The translations under genes and the position numbers were made by a program. A DNA stretch of 6,470 bases from Yes71-27 sp040758635 (GTDB taxonomy: Bacteria > Bacillota > Desulfotomaculia > Desulfotomaculales > Ammonificaceae): assembly GCA_040758635.1 (NCBI GenBank), contig JBFLVI010000068.1, positions 1-6,470 of the forward strand. The letters are read 5' to 3'. Under the pieces are notes generated by a model, which was given only the letters and a program-made list of their open reading frames with translations, was not told the DNA's origin and ran no database searches. Shown here one piece after another: positions 1-5,812 of the stretch. Within the stretch, counting starts at the first letter, position 1, and every line of letters starts with the position of its first letter.

Positions 1-113
1 TTCTCTATTAACCCGTCTGGAAAGAAGGAGACTATAGTAACACGCGGCTAAAATTGCAAGCCCCAAACACCTTCGGCGCCAAGGCTTTTGGGCTACTGTT
101 TACCTATGGACTG
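1..113. other. Non-coding edge, possibly another IS end
   Basis: No convincing reading frame is seen here. A TTGCAA at 54-59 is followed by CCCCAAACACCTT (61-73). This resembles the TTGCAG...CCCCCAAAACACCCTT stretch at 6433-6457 in the IS end at the other edge of the window. An imperfect hairpin covers 59-94: AGCCC pairs with GGGCT, then after a mismatch AAA with TTT, and an inner CCTT with AAGG. The similarity suggests that a related mobile element truncated the istA gene beginning at about 113. That is inference from a short match; the boundary is not defined. Confidence 0.3.
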
Positions 114-782
114 TCGAACTCGGGTTTTGGGGTTGTCCGGTACCACGATCTCGGGACAGCCGTTAAAGAACTCGAAGGCGTGAATATGGGCCATTATCCA
201 ATGGGTCAGGGTCTGTGAAGGAAACGCTTCCGCGTAAGTGTAGTTGCTGGCCCCGAGCACGGCTACGAAGATGCTGGCGAAGGTGATTTCCCCGGTATAC
301 CGGTTTACGATGGGAACGGTCTGGCCGGCCCAGTCCGTGAACATTTTTTCGCCGGCGCGGTGTTCCTGCCGCAGGACCAAGCCAAGTTTTTGCTTGCTGC
401 GCCGGTAGTGCTCGCAGAATTGAGAGTACTCGTAGCCGTCGGGATGCGCCTGTTTGTATTCGTTCCACAAAAGCAGGAGGGTGACGCCTTTCCGGCGCAT
501 CTCTGTGTGCAGGTAGTGCATCTCCGGCTGCGGCCGCTTGGTACTGTAATTCGGCCGTTTGAACAAGGCTGCTTCCAGTTGGGCATCGTCCATGCCCTCG
601 GGCAGGGGCCAGCTCAGGCCGGCATTTTGCGCCCGCTGGATGTACTCACCGACGGTGCTACGGGCGATCTTGCAACTCCGGGCCACCTTGCGGGCACTTA
701 AGCCCGCGCCGAAGTGCAGCCGCAATACTTCTCTTACTTTGCGCATGGATAACCCCTTTCTTTTTCTCGGCACCTCTACCAT
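93..782 (-). pseudogene. istA: IS21-family transposase IstA, C-terminally truncated
   Basis: IstA is the DDE transposase of IS21 elements and works with the ATPase IstB. From the ATG at 780-782 there are 229 residues, against roughly 400-520 for the family. The N-terminus has the family's MRKVREVLRL segment and a helix-turn-helix (LSARKVARSCKIARSTVGEY). The integrase catalytic core follows, with its first Asp in FTDWAG and its second in VPDNPKT. Homology ends right after that second Asp. The last ten or so residues and the TAG at 93-95 come from foreign DNA, and the catalytic Glu is missing. The start is uncertain: an ATG at 744-746 has a better ribosome site (AAAGGGG, 6-base spacing), and the frame stays open upstream to a TTG at 852-854. 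The 782 start is preferred because relatives carry a short basic lead before MRKVREVLRL. It is inactive. Confidence 0.85.
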
Positions 783-1032
783 CCCCAATCTCTTGTCTTT
801 GACTCGATGGTAGAGCATTTGCTCAGGTTTATCCAGCGCCGCTTTGCTTGCCAACCCGTTTTCGGTGTTCTGTTTCGGTCTTCCTCAGCCGTCCATTCCG
901 GTCAACGACCAAAAGTGGCCGGGTAAAACCGGAATGGGTGGCCGGAATCGCCCGGAATAGGTGGCCGGCAAAAATCGGAATGGGTGGCCGGCTTACTCCG
1001 GAATCGGTGGCCGTTTTACTCCGGAATATGCA
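114..1032 (-). mobile_element. IS21-family element remnant, 5' end plus truncated istA
   Basis: This is the istA-side end of an IS21-family element lying on the minus strand. The outer end is placed at about 1032 because the repeat array stops there and the minus strand then begins TGCATATTCCGG, matching the TG...CA ends usual in IS21. Coding sequence of an exported protein begins immediately beyond it. Internally the element is broken at about 113, within istA, and no istB (the ATPase helper) is present in the window. It can therefore no longer transpose by itself. No target duplication can be checked, since the other end is missing. Confidence 0.75.
915..1032. repeat. Five 23-bp direct repeats in IS21 end
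   Basis: GTGGCC begins at 915, 938, 961, 984 and 1007, exactly 23 bp apart. GGAAT begins at 931, 954, 977, 1000 and 1023, again exactly 23 bp apart. An inverted copy of the core (CCATTCCGG) lies just inside at 893-901. Multiple direct repeats at the ends are known in IS21-type elements and are thought to bind IstA. The spacing is about two helical turns, which would put all sites on one DNA face. Seen directly: the repeats and spacing. Inferred: transposase binding. Confidence 0.85.
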
Positions 1033-1581
1033 GTTTTGGTTGTTGCGCTATTAGCGATAGGAGTACTCACTGTTGGAGCTTCCTCAGATTCAAACCCTGC
1101 CATATTGTATGAATCAGCGTTTCGACAAGAGGAATTACCCAAGATGAACCAATTGAATGGTAAGACTTTTGTTCAAAATGAGATGGGTGCCCAGTCCGAT
1201 TTATCAGACTTAAAGCTTATCGCACAATTACCGGTTAATCTTGATCGCAGCACTTTCTGGCAGGAGGCACATTTTCAATTGAAGACGCATAATAAATCAG
1301 TGCCTGTTACAATAATTCCGGAAGAATCCAACATACAAAGCGGAACCCTTTCGAACGGCGATATTATAAGATGGGGTGCTATTACCGGTAACATCTCGAT
1401 TGCAGCAGGCAAACCGCAAACAGTGGTAATTGGGGTTTTTGAAATACCGTCACAGCAAAAGGCTAGTTTTACGTTTGCATTGCACGCCGGTAATGGAAAT
1501 CCACCGGTTGCGTTAAGCTTCGGGAATCTAACTCCGAACGAAGAAATACTGCAGATAATAAAGGGTGGAAAGGAGGGCTAA
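961..1581 (+). pseudogene. Exported protein, 5' end replaced by IS21 end
   Basis: The product is not recognised. From about residue 25 the frame shows the hydrophobic core of a signal peptide or anchor (AVLVVALLAIGVLTVGASS). About 160 polar residues follow that look beta-rich, ending in KPQTVVIGVFEIP and a Lys/Gly tail. The native start and basic N-region are gone: the IS21 end stops at about 1032, inside the gene. The frame stays open leftwards through two of the IS repeats to a GTG at 961, giving a hybrid N-terminus (MAGKNRNGW...) with Lys and Arg before the hydrophobic core. That hybrid could in principle still be exported, but no good ribosome site precedes the GTG. An ATG at 1144 has GAGGA ten bases upstream and would give a version without the signal peptide. 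The stop lies 3 bp before the next gene, so the gene was probably first in an operon. It is probably non-functional; a hybrid protein is possible. Confidence 0.6.
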
Positions 1582-1584
1582 CTC

Positions 1585-2334
1585 ATGTTGAGAGTTAAGT
1601 TAATTACTCTGCTTATGATATCCCTGATAGGGATCTTGCCAGCTACTGCTTCGGCTGACCAGCTTTGGGACAAAGGCCGCTCATACGGGACCTTTTTAGC
1701 TGGGACAAATACAGGTAAAGAAATGAATGTCGTAAGCGCCTCTGCAAACAAATCATTCTCCTCAACTGGCTGGCTTTTAGGCGTAGAGCGTGTCAGGGCG
1801 TGGGCGCGTCTACAGAATGTGCAAAGCCTATATCCCTCATCGTGGGGCTATGTGTGCTGGATAAACGGTGCTCAAGTCAGATTGTATAGTGATGATCCAC
1901 GCAGGAACTATATGTTTATCACTGGCATGAATCCACCTGACTATTCATCCTCAACGTGGATTTCCCTCGTCATTTGGGATATCTTAGGTTACTTAGGTAT
2001 TCCAAATAATACCATACAGGCATACGCTAATAACTTTTCAACAAAAATCTCATCCGCAGGTCTCGGTAGCTATGATGCATACAAAATTTTTACCTCCACA
2101 AGCGATAAAATAAACTTGCCGAGTGCATACACTTATAGTAACGCAGACGCCTATACTAACAGCAATAACGGCTCCAGTGCGCAGGTTTGGTTCGGTTACG
2201 ATGTCAGAACCACCAATAACACAGCTTTTGCGCTTTGGCCGCAATCAAAGATACAGTATGCTATACAATACCAGGGGTCCCTACCCTGGTATTGGTGGAC
2301 AAATTACGCTGGGGTAAGACATACTGTTAACTAA
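1585..2334 (+). CDS. Secreted protein of unknown function
   Basis: This 249-residue protein is not recognised. A clear signal peptide covers residues 1-24: a basic start with R3 and K5, a hydrophobic core ITLLMISLIGILP, then ATASA before Asp-Gln, so signal peptidase I would cut after residue 24. The mature part has no membrane segment. It is rich in Trp, Tyr, Ser and Asn (for example SSWGYVCWING and LPWYWWTNYAG near the C-terminus) and looks like a beta-rich extracellular domain. Only one Cys is seen in the mature protein. The ATG has an excellent ribosome site (AAGGAGG, eight bases upstream). The gene follows the broken exported-protein gene by 3 bp and precedes a membrane protein by 23 bp, which suggests one operon and a shared surface role. 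It could be an adhesin, spore or cell-wall component or a secreted effector; nothing in the sequence decides this. Confidence 0.85.
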   Translation: MLRVKLITLLMISLIGILPATASADQLWDKGRSYGTFLAGTNTGKEMNVVSASANKSFSSTGWLLGVERVRAWARLQNVQSLYPSSWGYVCWINGAQVRLYSDDPRRNYMFITGMNPPDYSSSTWISLVIWDILGYLGIPNNTIQAYANNFSTKISSAGLGSYDAYKIFTSTSDKINLPSAYTYSNADAYTNSNNGSSAQVWFGYDVRTTNNTAFALWPQSKIQYAIQYQGSLPWYWWTNYAGVRHTVN

Positions 2335-2357
2335 GACTGGAAAAGGAGCATATGACG

Positions 2358-2897
2358 ATGAGGGAGATGGAGTACAGACGAATTTCACGAGTATTGGCAC
2401 TTATTATTGGTCTCTTACTTCTCTCCCTCATTGCAAATATTCATTTATGGGTTTCACGTCCGAAAGCATCTGCGCATGCCGACATGCTGGCCGAGGGGTA
2501 TGCTAAAGACCTGTCGGGCCATATGAACGGGCTGGCTGAACTGCTCGATTCGGCTAAGGAGGAGGATTGGGCTGACGCCAACCGGTTATGGGCGATCTCT
2601 TCGATTATCCAGGTTACACAAGCAAGGGCATTATCTATCTTAGACCTGAATCCATTGCTACACCAAAAGATCAGAAATGAAATTAATAAGTCGCGCCTGC
2701 CGGATCTATGCCCGGATTTGCGTCAGGCTTCCGTAGAGTTCAATAACGCGGCGGCGAACCGGGTTAAGGGCTTACCTGTTCACACCCGGAAATTAGAGGA
2801 CTTCAGCGCGAAGTTCAAGCGAGCCAAATTCCCGAACCAAGACAGGTTTACTTGGCAAGAGTTCCGTCTGGCCATCGACCGTTACTTTGGAGAGTAA
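2358..2897 (+). CDS. Single-pass membrane protein, unknown function
   Basis: This protein of 179 residues is not recognised. A basic N-terminus (MREMEYRRISR) precedes one membrane helix at about residues 11-31 (VLALIIGLLLLSLIANIHLWV). The remaining 145 or so residues would lie outside the cell. They are charged and mostly helical, with stretches such as AEGYAKDLSGHMNGLAELLDSAKEE, and two prolines and a Cys around residues 117-122. It looks like a type II anchored helical domain. The ribosome site AAGGAG (2343-2348) is only 3 bases before the ATG at 2352 but 9 bases before the one at 2358, so 2358 is chosen; the other start adds two residues. It is the last gene of the run starting at 961, and codon use resembles the gene before it. 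It might bind or scaffold the secreted protein encoded upstream, but that rests only on position. Confidence 0.8.
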   Translation: MREMEYRRISRVLALIIGLLLLSLIANIHLWVSRPKASAHADMLAEGYAKDLSGHMNGLAELLDSAKEEDWADANRLWAISSIIQVTQARALSILDLNPLLHQKIRNEINKSRLPDLCPDLRQASVEFNNAAANRVKGLPVHTRKLEDFSAKFKRAKFPNQDRFTWQEFRLAIDRYFGE

Positions 2898-2929
2898 TAT
2901 ATACAACTAATCTTCTCCCGTCGCGCACT

Positions 2930-3003
2930 TTATTTCACCCCGAAGAGCCGGATGGCATTCTCCGTGGTGGCTGCCGTCAGTTCCGCCAAGCCAATCCGTA
3001 GAG
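2930..3003 (-). pseudogene. C-terminal scrap of TatD-family hydrolase
   Basis: On the minus strand, in a frame ending with TAA at 2930-2932, the last codons read LTAATTENAIRLFGVK. TTENA-RLFG is the usual C-terminal signature of TatD/YabD-type metal-dependent hydrolases. A stop codon lies about 23 residues before the end, and the upstream DNA shows no more of the roughly 255-residue enzyme. One frame over, VAEL..GLA can be read, as if a frameshift had also occurred. None of the metal-binding His/Asp residues remain. It is a dead fragment, which suggests that this side of the operon was joined to other DNA by a deletion or rearrangement. The identification rests on about 20 residues. Confidence 0.5.
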
Positions 3004-3243
3004 TTCAGCCACCCACGGACCGGATTAATCAGGCCGAGTTGCTTAGCTTCACGATGCCTTTCCTCTTTTTCCTCAGCAAGGGGGCCGTCTATTCGGTTCC
3101 GGGTGGTTATTATTATAGAACCAAGTCGCAACATCAAGTAATTCATGACGGCATCTATGACCCGTCGCCCCCGGCTGTCTCATATTCCGGTTACATTGGG
3201 TTCCTTAGTAGCGTATTACCATCAAAAGCATCTTGCATTTTAT
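3004..3243. other. Gene-free stretch
   Basis: Open frames exist on both strands here (plus 2952-3245, minus 2907-3146). Neither has a ribosome site, a recognisable motif or convincing codon use, and they overlap each other and the TatD scrap. The stretch is best read as decayed DNA or as the 3' untranslated part of a transcript that ends at the hairpin at 3244-3286. No known riboswitch or RNA motif was recognised. Confidence 0.5.
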
Positions 3244-3286
3244 GAGTCCTTGGTTGCGCCAGCAAGCATAGCCAGGGGCTTTTTTA
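3244..3286 (+). terminator. Rho-independent terminator
   Basis: GAGTCCTTGG (3244-3253) pairs with CCAGGGGCTT (3272-3281), ten pairs including G-U wobbles. A smaller TTGC/GCAA hairpin sits in the loop, and the stem runs straight into a run of six T (3280-3285). The T run is only on the plus side. It would stop transcripts coming from the exported-protein operon about 350 bp upstream, isolating the regulator gene that begins at 3372. Confidence 0.7.
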
Positions 3287-3371
3287 TTCTCCTGTAAAAA
3301 AATTTAATCCAAACCCCTTGTTTGTGTGTCTTATAAGTAGAAGCCGAAAATGGTTATGGGGAGGTTTGGTT

Positions 3372-4223
3372 ATGTCTCCTTTCCCGAAAGATCCGGGGCC
3401 GACTGATTATGGTGCCTATCTCTGTTCCCCCACGGAACTGAAAGCCTCCCACGAGCGCTGCCGCGCCCTGAAGGTGCCGGTTGCGCTGGCGCGTCCCCGG
3501 CACGTCCTGCCGCCAGATGAACTCGAACCGCGCCTCAGGGCCAACGCCGCGCTCGTTGCTCTGGCCGAGTGCCTCATCGATCCTGTCTGCTGCACCGGCC
3601 CGCAAAAACACTACATATACATCCTCTGCGACCCGGAACTTGCGGTGCTCAAGATCTTCGCCGCGCCGGAGGTTTTAATAGCTGCCGAAGAGGACGGCGT
3701 TAAACCCGGTACTGTTTTCACCGAAGAGAGCTGCGGCACAAACGCCCTCGCCCTGGCACAGGAACATAAGCGGGTCAGAGCCATCCGAGGCGAGCAACAT
3801 TACTGCAAACTTTTCAAAGACTGGTGGTGCGTCGCTGGCCCGGTGAAAGACCCCGGCGGTAAAATCCTGGGCTACCTGGACATCTCGATGCACGCCGGGA
3901 AGGAACTGGGCTTAGCCACAGCGCACCTGCAAGCACTGGTTAATTTGATAGAAAAGGAGCTTTACCTCAGGGAACTTGAGGGAAAACTCCAGCAAACCGG
4001 GGTACGATTGGCGCCTATCCTTGCTTTACCTCCGGAAGTAGAGCGGGAACTCACCCCGCGCGAACGAGAGGTCCTTACCTTATTGTGTTATCGGTTGACC
4101 AGCAAGGAAATTGCAGAAAGACTCCACCTCAGCCCTTCCACCGTCGAAACTTACCGCAAGCATATCTACCAGAAGCTCGGCGTGAAAGGCAGAGTTGGCC
4201 TTTTCTCTATTTTGGATCGCTAA
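3372..4223 (+). CDS. GAF-domain LuxR-type transcriptional regulator
   Basis: This is a 283-residue DNA-binding regulator in the cytoplasm. Residues 226-283 form a classic LuxR/NarL helix-turn-helix: ELTPREREVLTLL, then KEIAERLHLSPSTVETYRKHIYQKLGV with the recognition helix and conserved Thr-Val-Glu-Thr-Tyr. Residues of about 60-180 resemble the GAF-type sensor of AcoR-like activators, with ESCGTNALALA (119-129), EQHYCKLFKDWWCVAGPV (141-158) and GGKILGYLDIS (162-172). No receiver domain or phospho-acceptor Asp motif is seen, so it probably senses a small molecule or redox state directly. It is Cys-rich around CLIDPVCC (67-74). A linker helix at about 190-210 may help it dimerise. The start is the ATG at 3372, with GGGGAGG seven bases upstream; a TTG at 3318 would add 18 unlikely residues. 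It stands alone between a terminator and a pair of inverted repeats, and may control itself and the genes downstream. The ligand is unknown. Confidence 0.85.
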   Translation: MSPFPKDPGPTDYGAYLCSPTELKASHERCRALKVPVALARPRHVLPPDELEPRLRANAALVALAECLIDPVCCTGPQKHYIYILCDPELAVLKIFAAPEVLIAAEEDGVKPGTVFTEESCGTNALALAQEHKRVRAIRGEQHYCKLFKDWWCVAGPVKDPGGKILGYLDISMHAGKELGLATAHLQALVNLIEKELYLRELEGKLQQTGVRLAPILALPPEVERELTPREREVLTLLCYRLTSKEIAERLHLSPSTVETYRKHIYQKLGVKGRVGLFSILDR

Positions 4224-4243
4224 ACCATTTTCTTCCTCGAAAA

Positions 4244-4284
4244 ATACCCGGAAATTGGGTATAAAAATACCCAGTTTCTGGGAT
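4244..4284. promoter_or_regulatory. Putative tandem operator, two CCC-N7-GGG repeats
   Basis: Two inverted repeats of the same form lie side by side: ATACCC (4244-4249) with GGGTAT (4257-4262), and CCCAG (4270-4274) with CTGGG (4278-4282). Their centres, 4253 and 4276, are 23 bp apart, about two helical turns. The halves can also fold across the pair: 4251-4262 and 4267-4278 form a 12-bp stem with one G-T wobble and an AAAA loop. No T run follows, so it is not a typical terminator. Placed 20 bp after the GAF-LuxR gene and 160 bp before the secreted-protein gene, it would suit cooperative binding of a dimeric regulator. Binding is inferred. Confidence 0.5.
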
Positions 4285-4442
4285 AGGCAGGTAAGAGTTG
4301 CCGGGTTATGCTATGTAAAAAGCGGGGCCAAGGGATTTTGTGAGTTAGGAGGTGACAAACACCAGAATAAAGTGTAAAAAGAAGTTTCATGGTAGGAAAA
4401 TAGCTTTCAATGATGAAATTTTTATGAGGGAGGAATATTAGA
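4285..4442 (+). promoter_or_regulatory. Leader of secreted-protein gene, with orphan ribosome site
   Basis: This leader separates the inverted repeats from the ATG at 4443. AGGAGGTGA at 4347-4355 is a near-perfect ribosome site but has no usable reading frame behind it; the nearest GTG (4372) is followed at once by a stop. A tiny frame, MMKFL then TGA (4410-4427), ends against the true ribosome site AGGGAGGA (4427-4434). TTTCAT (4385-4390) can pair with ATGAAA (4413-4418). No clear -35/-10 pair was found, and no known riboswitch was recognised. Confidence 0.35.
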
Positions 4443-5279
4443 ATGAGAAAATTTCTTGCAGCCCTGGTTATCCTCTGTTTACTGGCCATGTTGGTAGCCC
4501 CGGTTGCGTATGCTACTCCGATTGGCGACAGCAATGTTAGTTCTTTGGATATTGAGCTTCAGCAGCAAAAAGAGGTTGAACAATTATTACCGCGGGATGA
4601 AGCAATCAAAAAGTTTAACGAAAATAAAGCAATCGCTGATCAGCAAAAAAGGGAAGCAGATCAAAAAGCTTTGGAACAAATAATTCAAGGAGCAAAGACT
4701 TTACCAGGTAGCGCCCAAAAGCCTCCTGTGCCTCAATCTAAGGACATAGGTTCAGTTGCCCCAGCTGCTGTAGTAAAAACATGGTACTATTGGCCCTATA
4801 CAAACCAATCAAAAGGTGGCTCTGGCATCGGGTGGAGTGACGTTTATTGGGCAGCTTCAGATATCATCAGAAACGGATCAAGAGCGGAAGTATATGGGAA
4901 TTACTGGGCAAAAGCTTGGGGATGGGATTATTACACACCCTCTACAACCGGGAACTATTCTGTAACAACTTATTTTTATGTTACAGGAGCCATCTATAGT
5001 GGTAGCTATTTAGCGGTAAGAGTCAAAGTGACTGATACCACTACTGGTCAAACCATAACAAGGACTATTTTTAATCCCACCTCGGGGTACTTTGATAATC
5101 AATGGGTTAGTGCTACTGAACAATTTTACCTGTATGCTGGCCGCAGGTACGCGTTCACGTTCGAGACAGAAACCAATGCAGGTGCCATATATTCTGCTAC
5201 GGCGAGCGATTTTTATACTCGAGAATTTGACGGGACACAGCGGCAAATTTATTTCTGGAGCATGAGCTTATCCGTATAG
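4443..5279 (+). CDS. Secreted protein with helical stalk and aromatic domain
   Basis: This 278-residue protein is not recognised. Residues 1-24 are a textbook signal peptide (MRKFLAALVILCLLAMLVAPVAYA, cut before Thr-Pro). The mature protein opens with a Gln/Lys/Glu-rich helical stretch (about 35-85, likely coiled coil, for example QQQKEVEQLLPRDEAIKKF). A Pro-rich hinge follows (KPPVPQSKD). The C-terminal domain (about 110-278) is very rich in Tyr, Trp, Thr and Gly, for example WYYWPY and WAKAWGWDYY, and looks like a beta-sandwich. The mature part has no Cys. The ribosome site is AGGGAGGA, eight bases before the ATG. A small membrane-protein gene follows after 8 bp, so the two are probably co-transcribed. 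The layout (stalk plus aromatic beta domain) suits a surface or carbohydrate-binding protein or a secreted effector; no catalytic motif was found. It resembles the secreted protein at 1585-2334 in aromatic content only; no clear alignment was seen. Confidence 0.85.
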   Translation: MRKFLAALVILCLLAMLVAPVAYATPIGDSNVSSLDIELQQQKEVEQLLPRDEAIKKFNENKAIADQQKREADQKALEQIIQGAKTLPGSAQKPPVPQSKDIGSVAPAAVVKTWYYWPYTNQSKGGSGIGWSDVYWAASDIIRNGSRAEVYGNYWAKAWGWDYYTPSTTGNYSVTTYFYVTGAIYSGSYLAVRVKVTDTTTGQTITRTIFNPTSGYFDNQWVSATEQFYLYAGRRYAFTFETETNAGAIYSATASDFYTREFDGTQRQIYFWSMSLSV

Positions 5280-5287
5280 AGGCTATG

Positions 5288-5593
5288 ATGGATTACAAGA
5301 TTCTTGTAGGATTATTGCTCTTAACAGGTTTAGTTTACTATTTTCGCCAGGCGCATACTTCACAAAGAAACAAAAAGAGAATCGTGGACTTATTATCAAT
5401 AGGCGCTTTGCTCTGGGTGACCCCTAAATTAAGTGCTTACACGAAAATGGACCCGTTCGAGATCGGCGGAATGTTGATCTTCGCTTACGGATGGGGAATT
5501 CTAATCGTTGAAAAATTCTGGGAAGGCCTTAAGGGAAACGATCACGACAACACTCCGCATAGCAGACCAAAAAGAGTCAGAGAAAAGGGCTGA
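5288..5593 (+). CDS. Small multi-pass membrane protein, unknown function
   Basis: This protein of 101 residues is not recognised. Three hydrophobic stretches are visible: about 4-19 (KILVGLLLLTGLVYYF), 33-46 (DLLSIGALLWVTPK) and 58-76 (GMLIFAYGWGILIVEKFW). A very basic tail (HSRPKRVREKG) probably stays in the cytoplasm. Two start codons stand together, ATGATG at 5285-5290. The ribosome site GAGG (5279-5282) overlaps the stop of the gene before and is 5 bases from the second ATG but only 2 from the first, so 5288 is used. Tight coupling to the secreted-protein gene suggests a partner role, such as an anchor, export helper or immunity protein. None of these is shown by motifs. Confidence 0.75.
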   Translation: MDYKILVGLLLLTGLVYYFRQAHTSQRNKKRIVDLLSIGALLWVTPKLSAYTKMDPFEIGGMLIFAYGWGILIVEKFWEGLKGNDHDNTPHSRPKRVREKG

Positions 5594-5630
5594 ACCAAGC
5601 GGCAGAAAGTTTCGAAGCTTAATTTGGGGG

Positions 5631-5774
5631 CTAGACATAACAGGCGCATACGATAAGGCCGCCGCTGAAAGCGGCCTTATTATTTCCTGTAACCTTCTTC
5701 ATCTCGGCGGCTACCAAGCCCGCAGCTCCTGCCGCCAGGAGAAACTCCGGCTCGGCGTCGCGCCCCCGCCCCAT
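5631..5774 (-). other. Doubtful 47-codon ORF or gene scrap
   Basis: A minus-strand frame from ATG (5772-5774) to TAG (5631-5633) would encode 47 residues, including EFLLAAGAAGLVAAEMKKVTG, which looks like a real amphipathic helix. The upstream part (5690-5774) is much richer in G+C than the plus-strand genes before it, hinting at different origin. No ribosome site precedes the ATG, and the last 15 or so codons run through the terminator hairpin. It may be a scrap of a larger gene. The product is not recognised. Confidence 0.2.
5653..5688 (+). terminator. Rho-independent terminator
   Basis: ATAAGGCCGC (5653-5662) pairs perfectly over ten bases with GCGGCCTTAT (5671-5680), with an 8-base loop. 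TATTTCC follows, a modest T-rich tail. It lies 60 bp after the small membrane-protein gene and would end the transcript of the 4443-5593 pair. The tail is weaker than in the hairpin at 3244-3286. Confidence 0.7.
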
Positions 5775-5780
5775 CGGACC

Positions 5781-5804
5781 GTATCAGGGACGGTTCCTTG
5801 ACAC
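5781..5804. repeat. REP-like hairpin
   Basis: GTATCAGGGA (5781-5790) pairs with TTCCTTGACAC up to 5804 over nine of ten positions (one A/C mismatch, one G-T wobble) around a CGGT loop. Short palindromes containing GGGACGGTTCC with TGACAC ends recur in many Clostridia genomes near single-strand (Y1, REP-associated) transposases; that link is from memory. No Y1 transposase gene is in the window. It abuts the truncated end of the IS1634 scrap. Confidence 0.45.
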
Positions 5805-5812
5805 ACTTTGTT

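Noticed and set aside
360..701. Plus-strand frames within 360-813
   Set aside because: They lie antisense to istA, have no motif or ribosome site, and istA explains the DNA.
915..1030. CRISPR-like array
   Set aside because: The unit is 23 bp in total with no separate unique spacers of normal length; it is an IS end array.
848..1054. 68-codon plus-strand frame
   Set aside because: It runs through the IS21 end repeats and stops just after; a by-product of the repeats.
2907..3245. Opposed frames 2907-3146 (minus) and 2952-3245 (plus)
   Set aside because: No ribosome site, no motif, mutually overlapping, and in conflict with the TatD scrap in another frame.
3301..3340. Promoter for the regulator gene, TATAAG at 3332
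   Set aside because: No -35 box at a suitable distance; too weak to annotate.
4285..4442. Riboswitch in the long leader (cyclic-di-GMP, SAM, cobalamin and others considered)
   Set aside because: None of the conserved cores I know could be found by eye.
4220..4534. Minus-strand frame over the leader and signal-peptide region
   Set aside because: Antisense to the operator region and the start of a well-supported gene; no family features.
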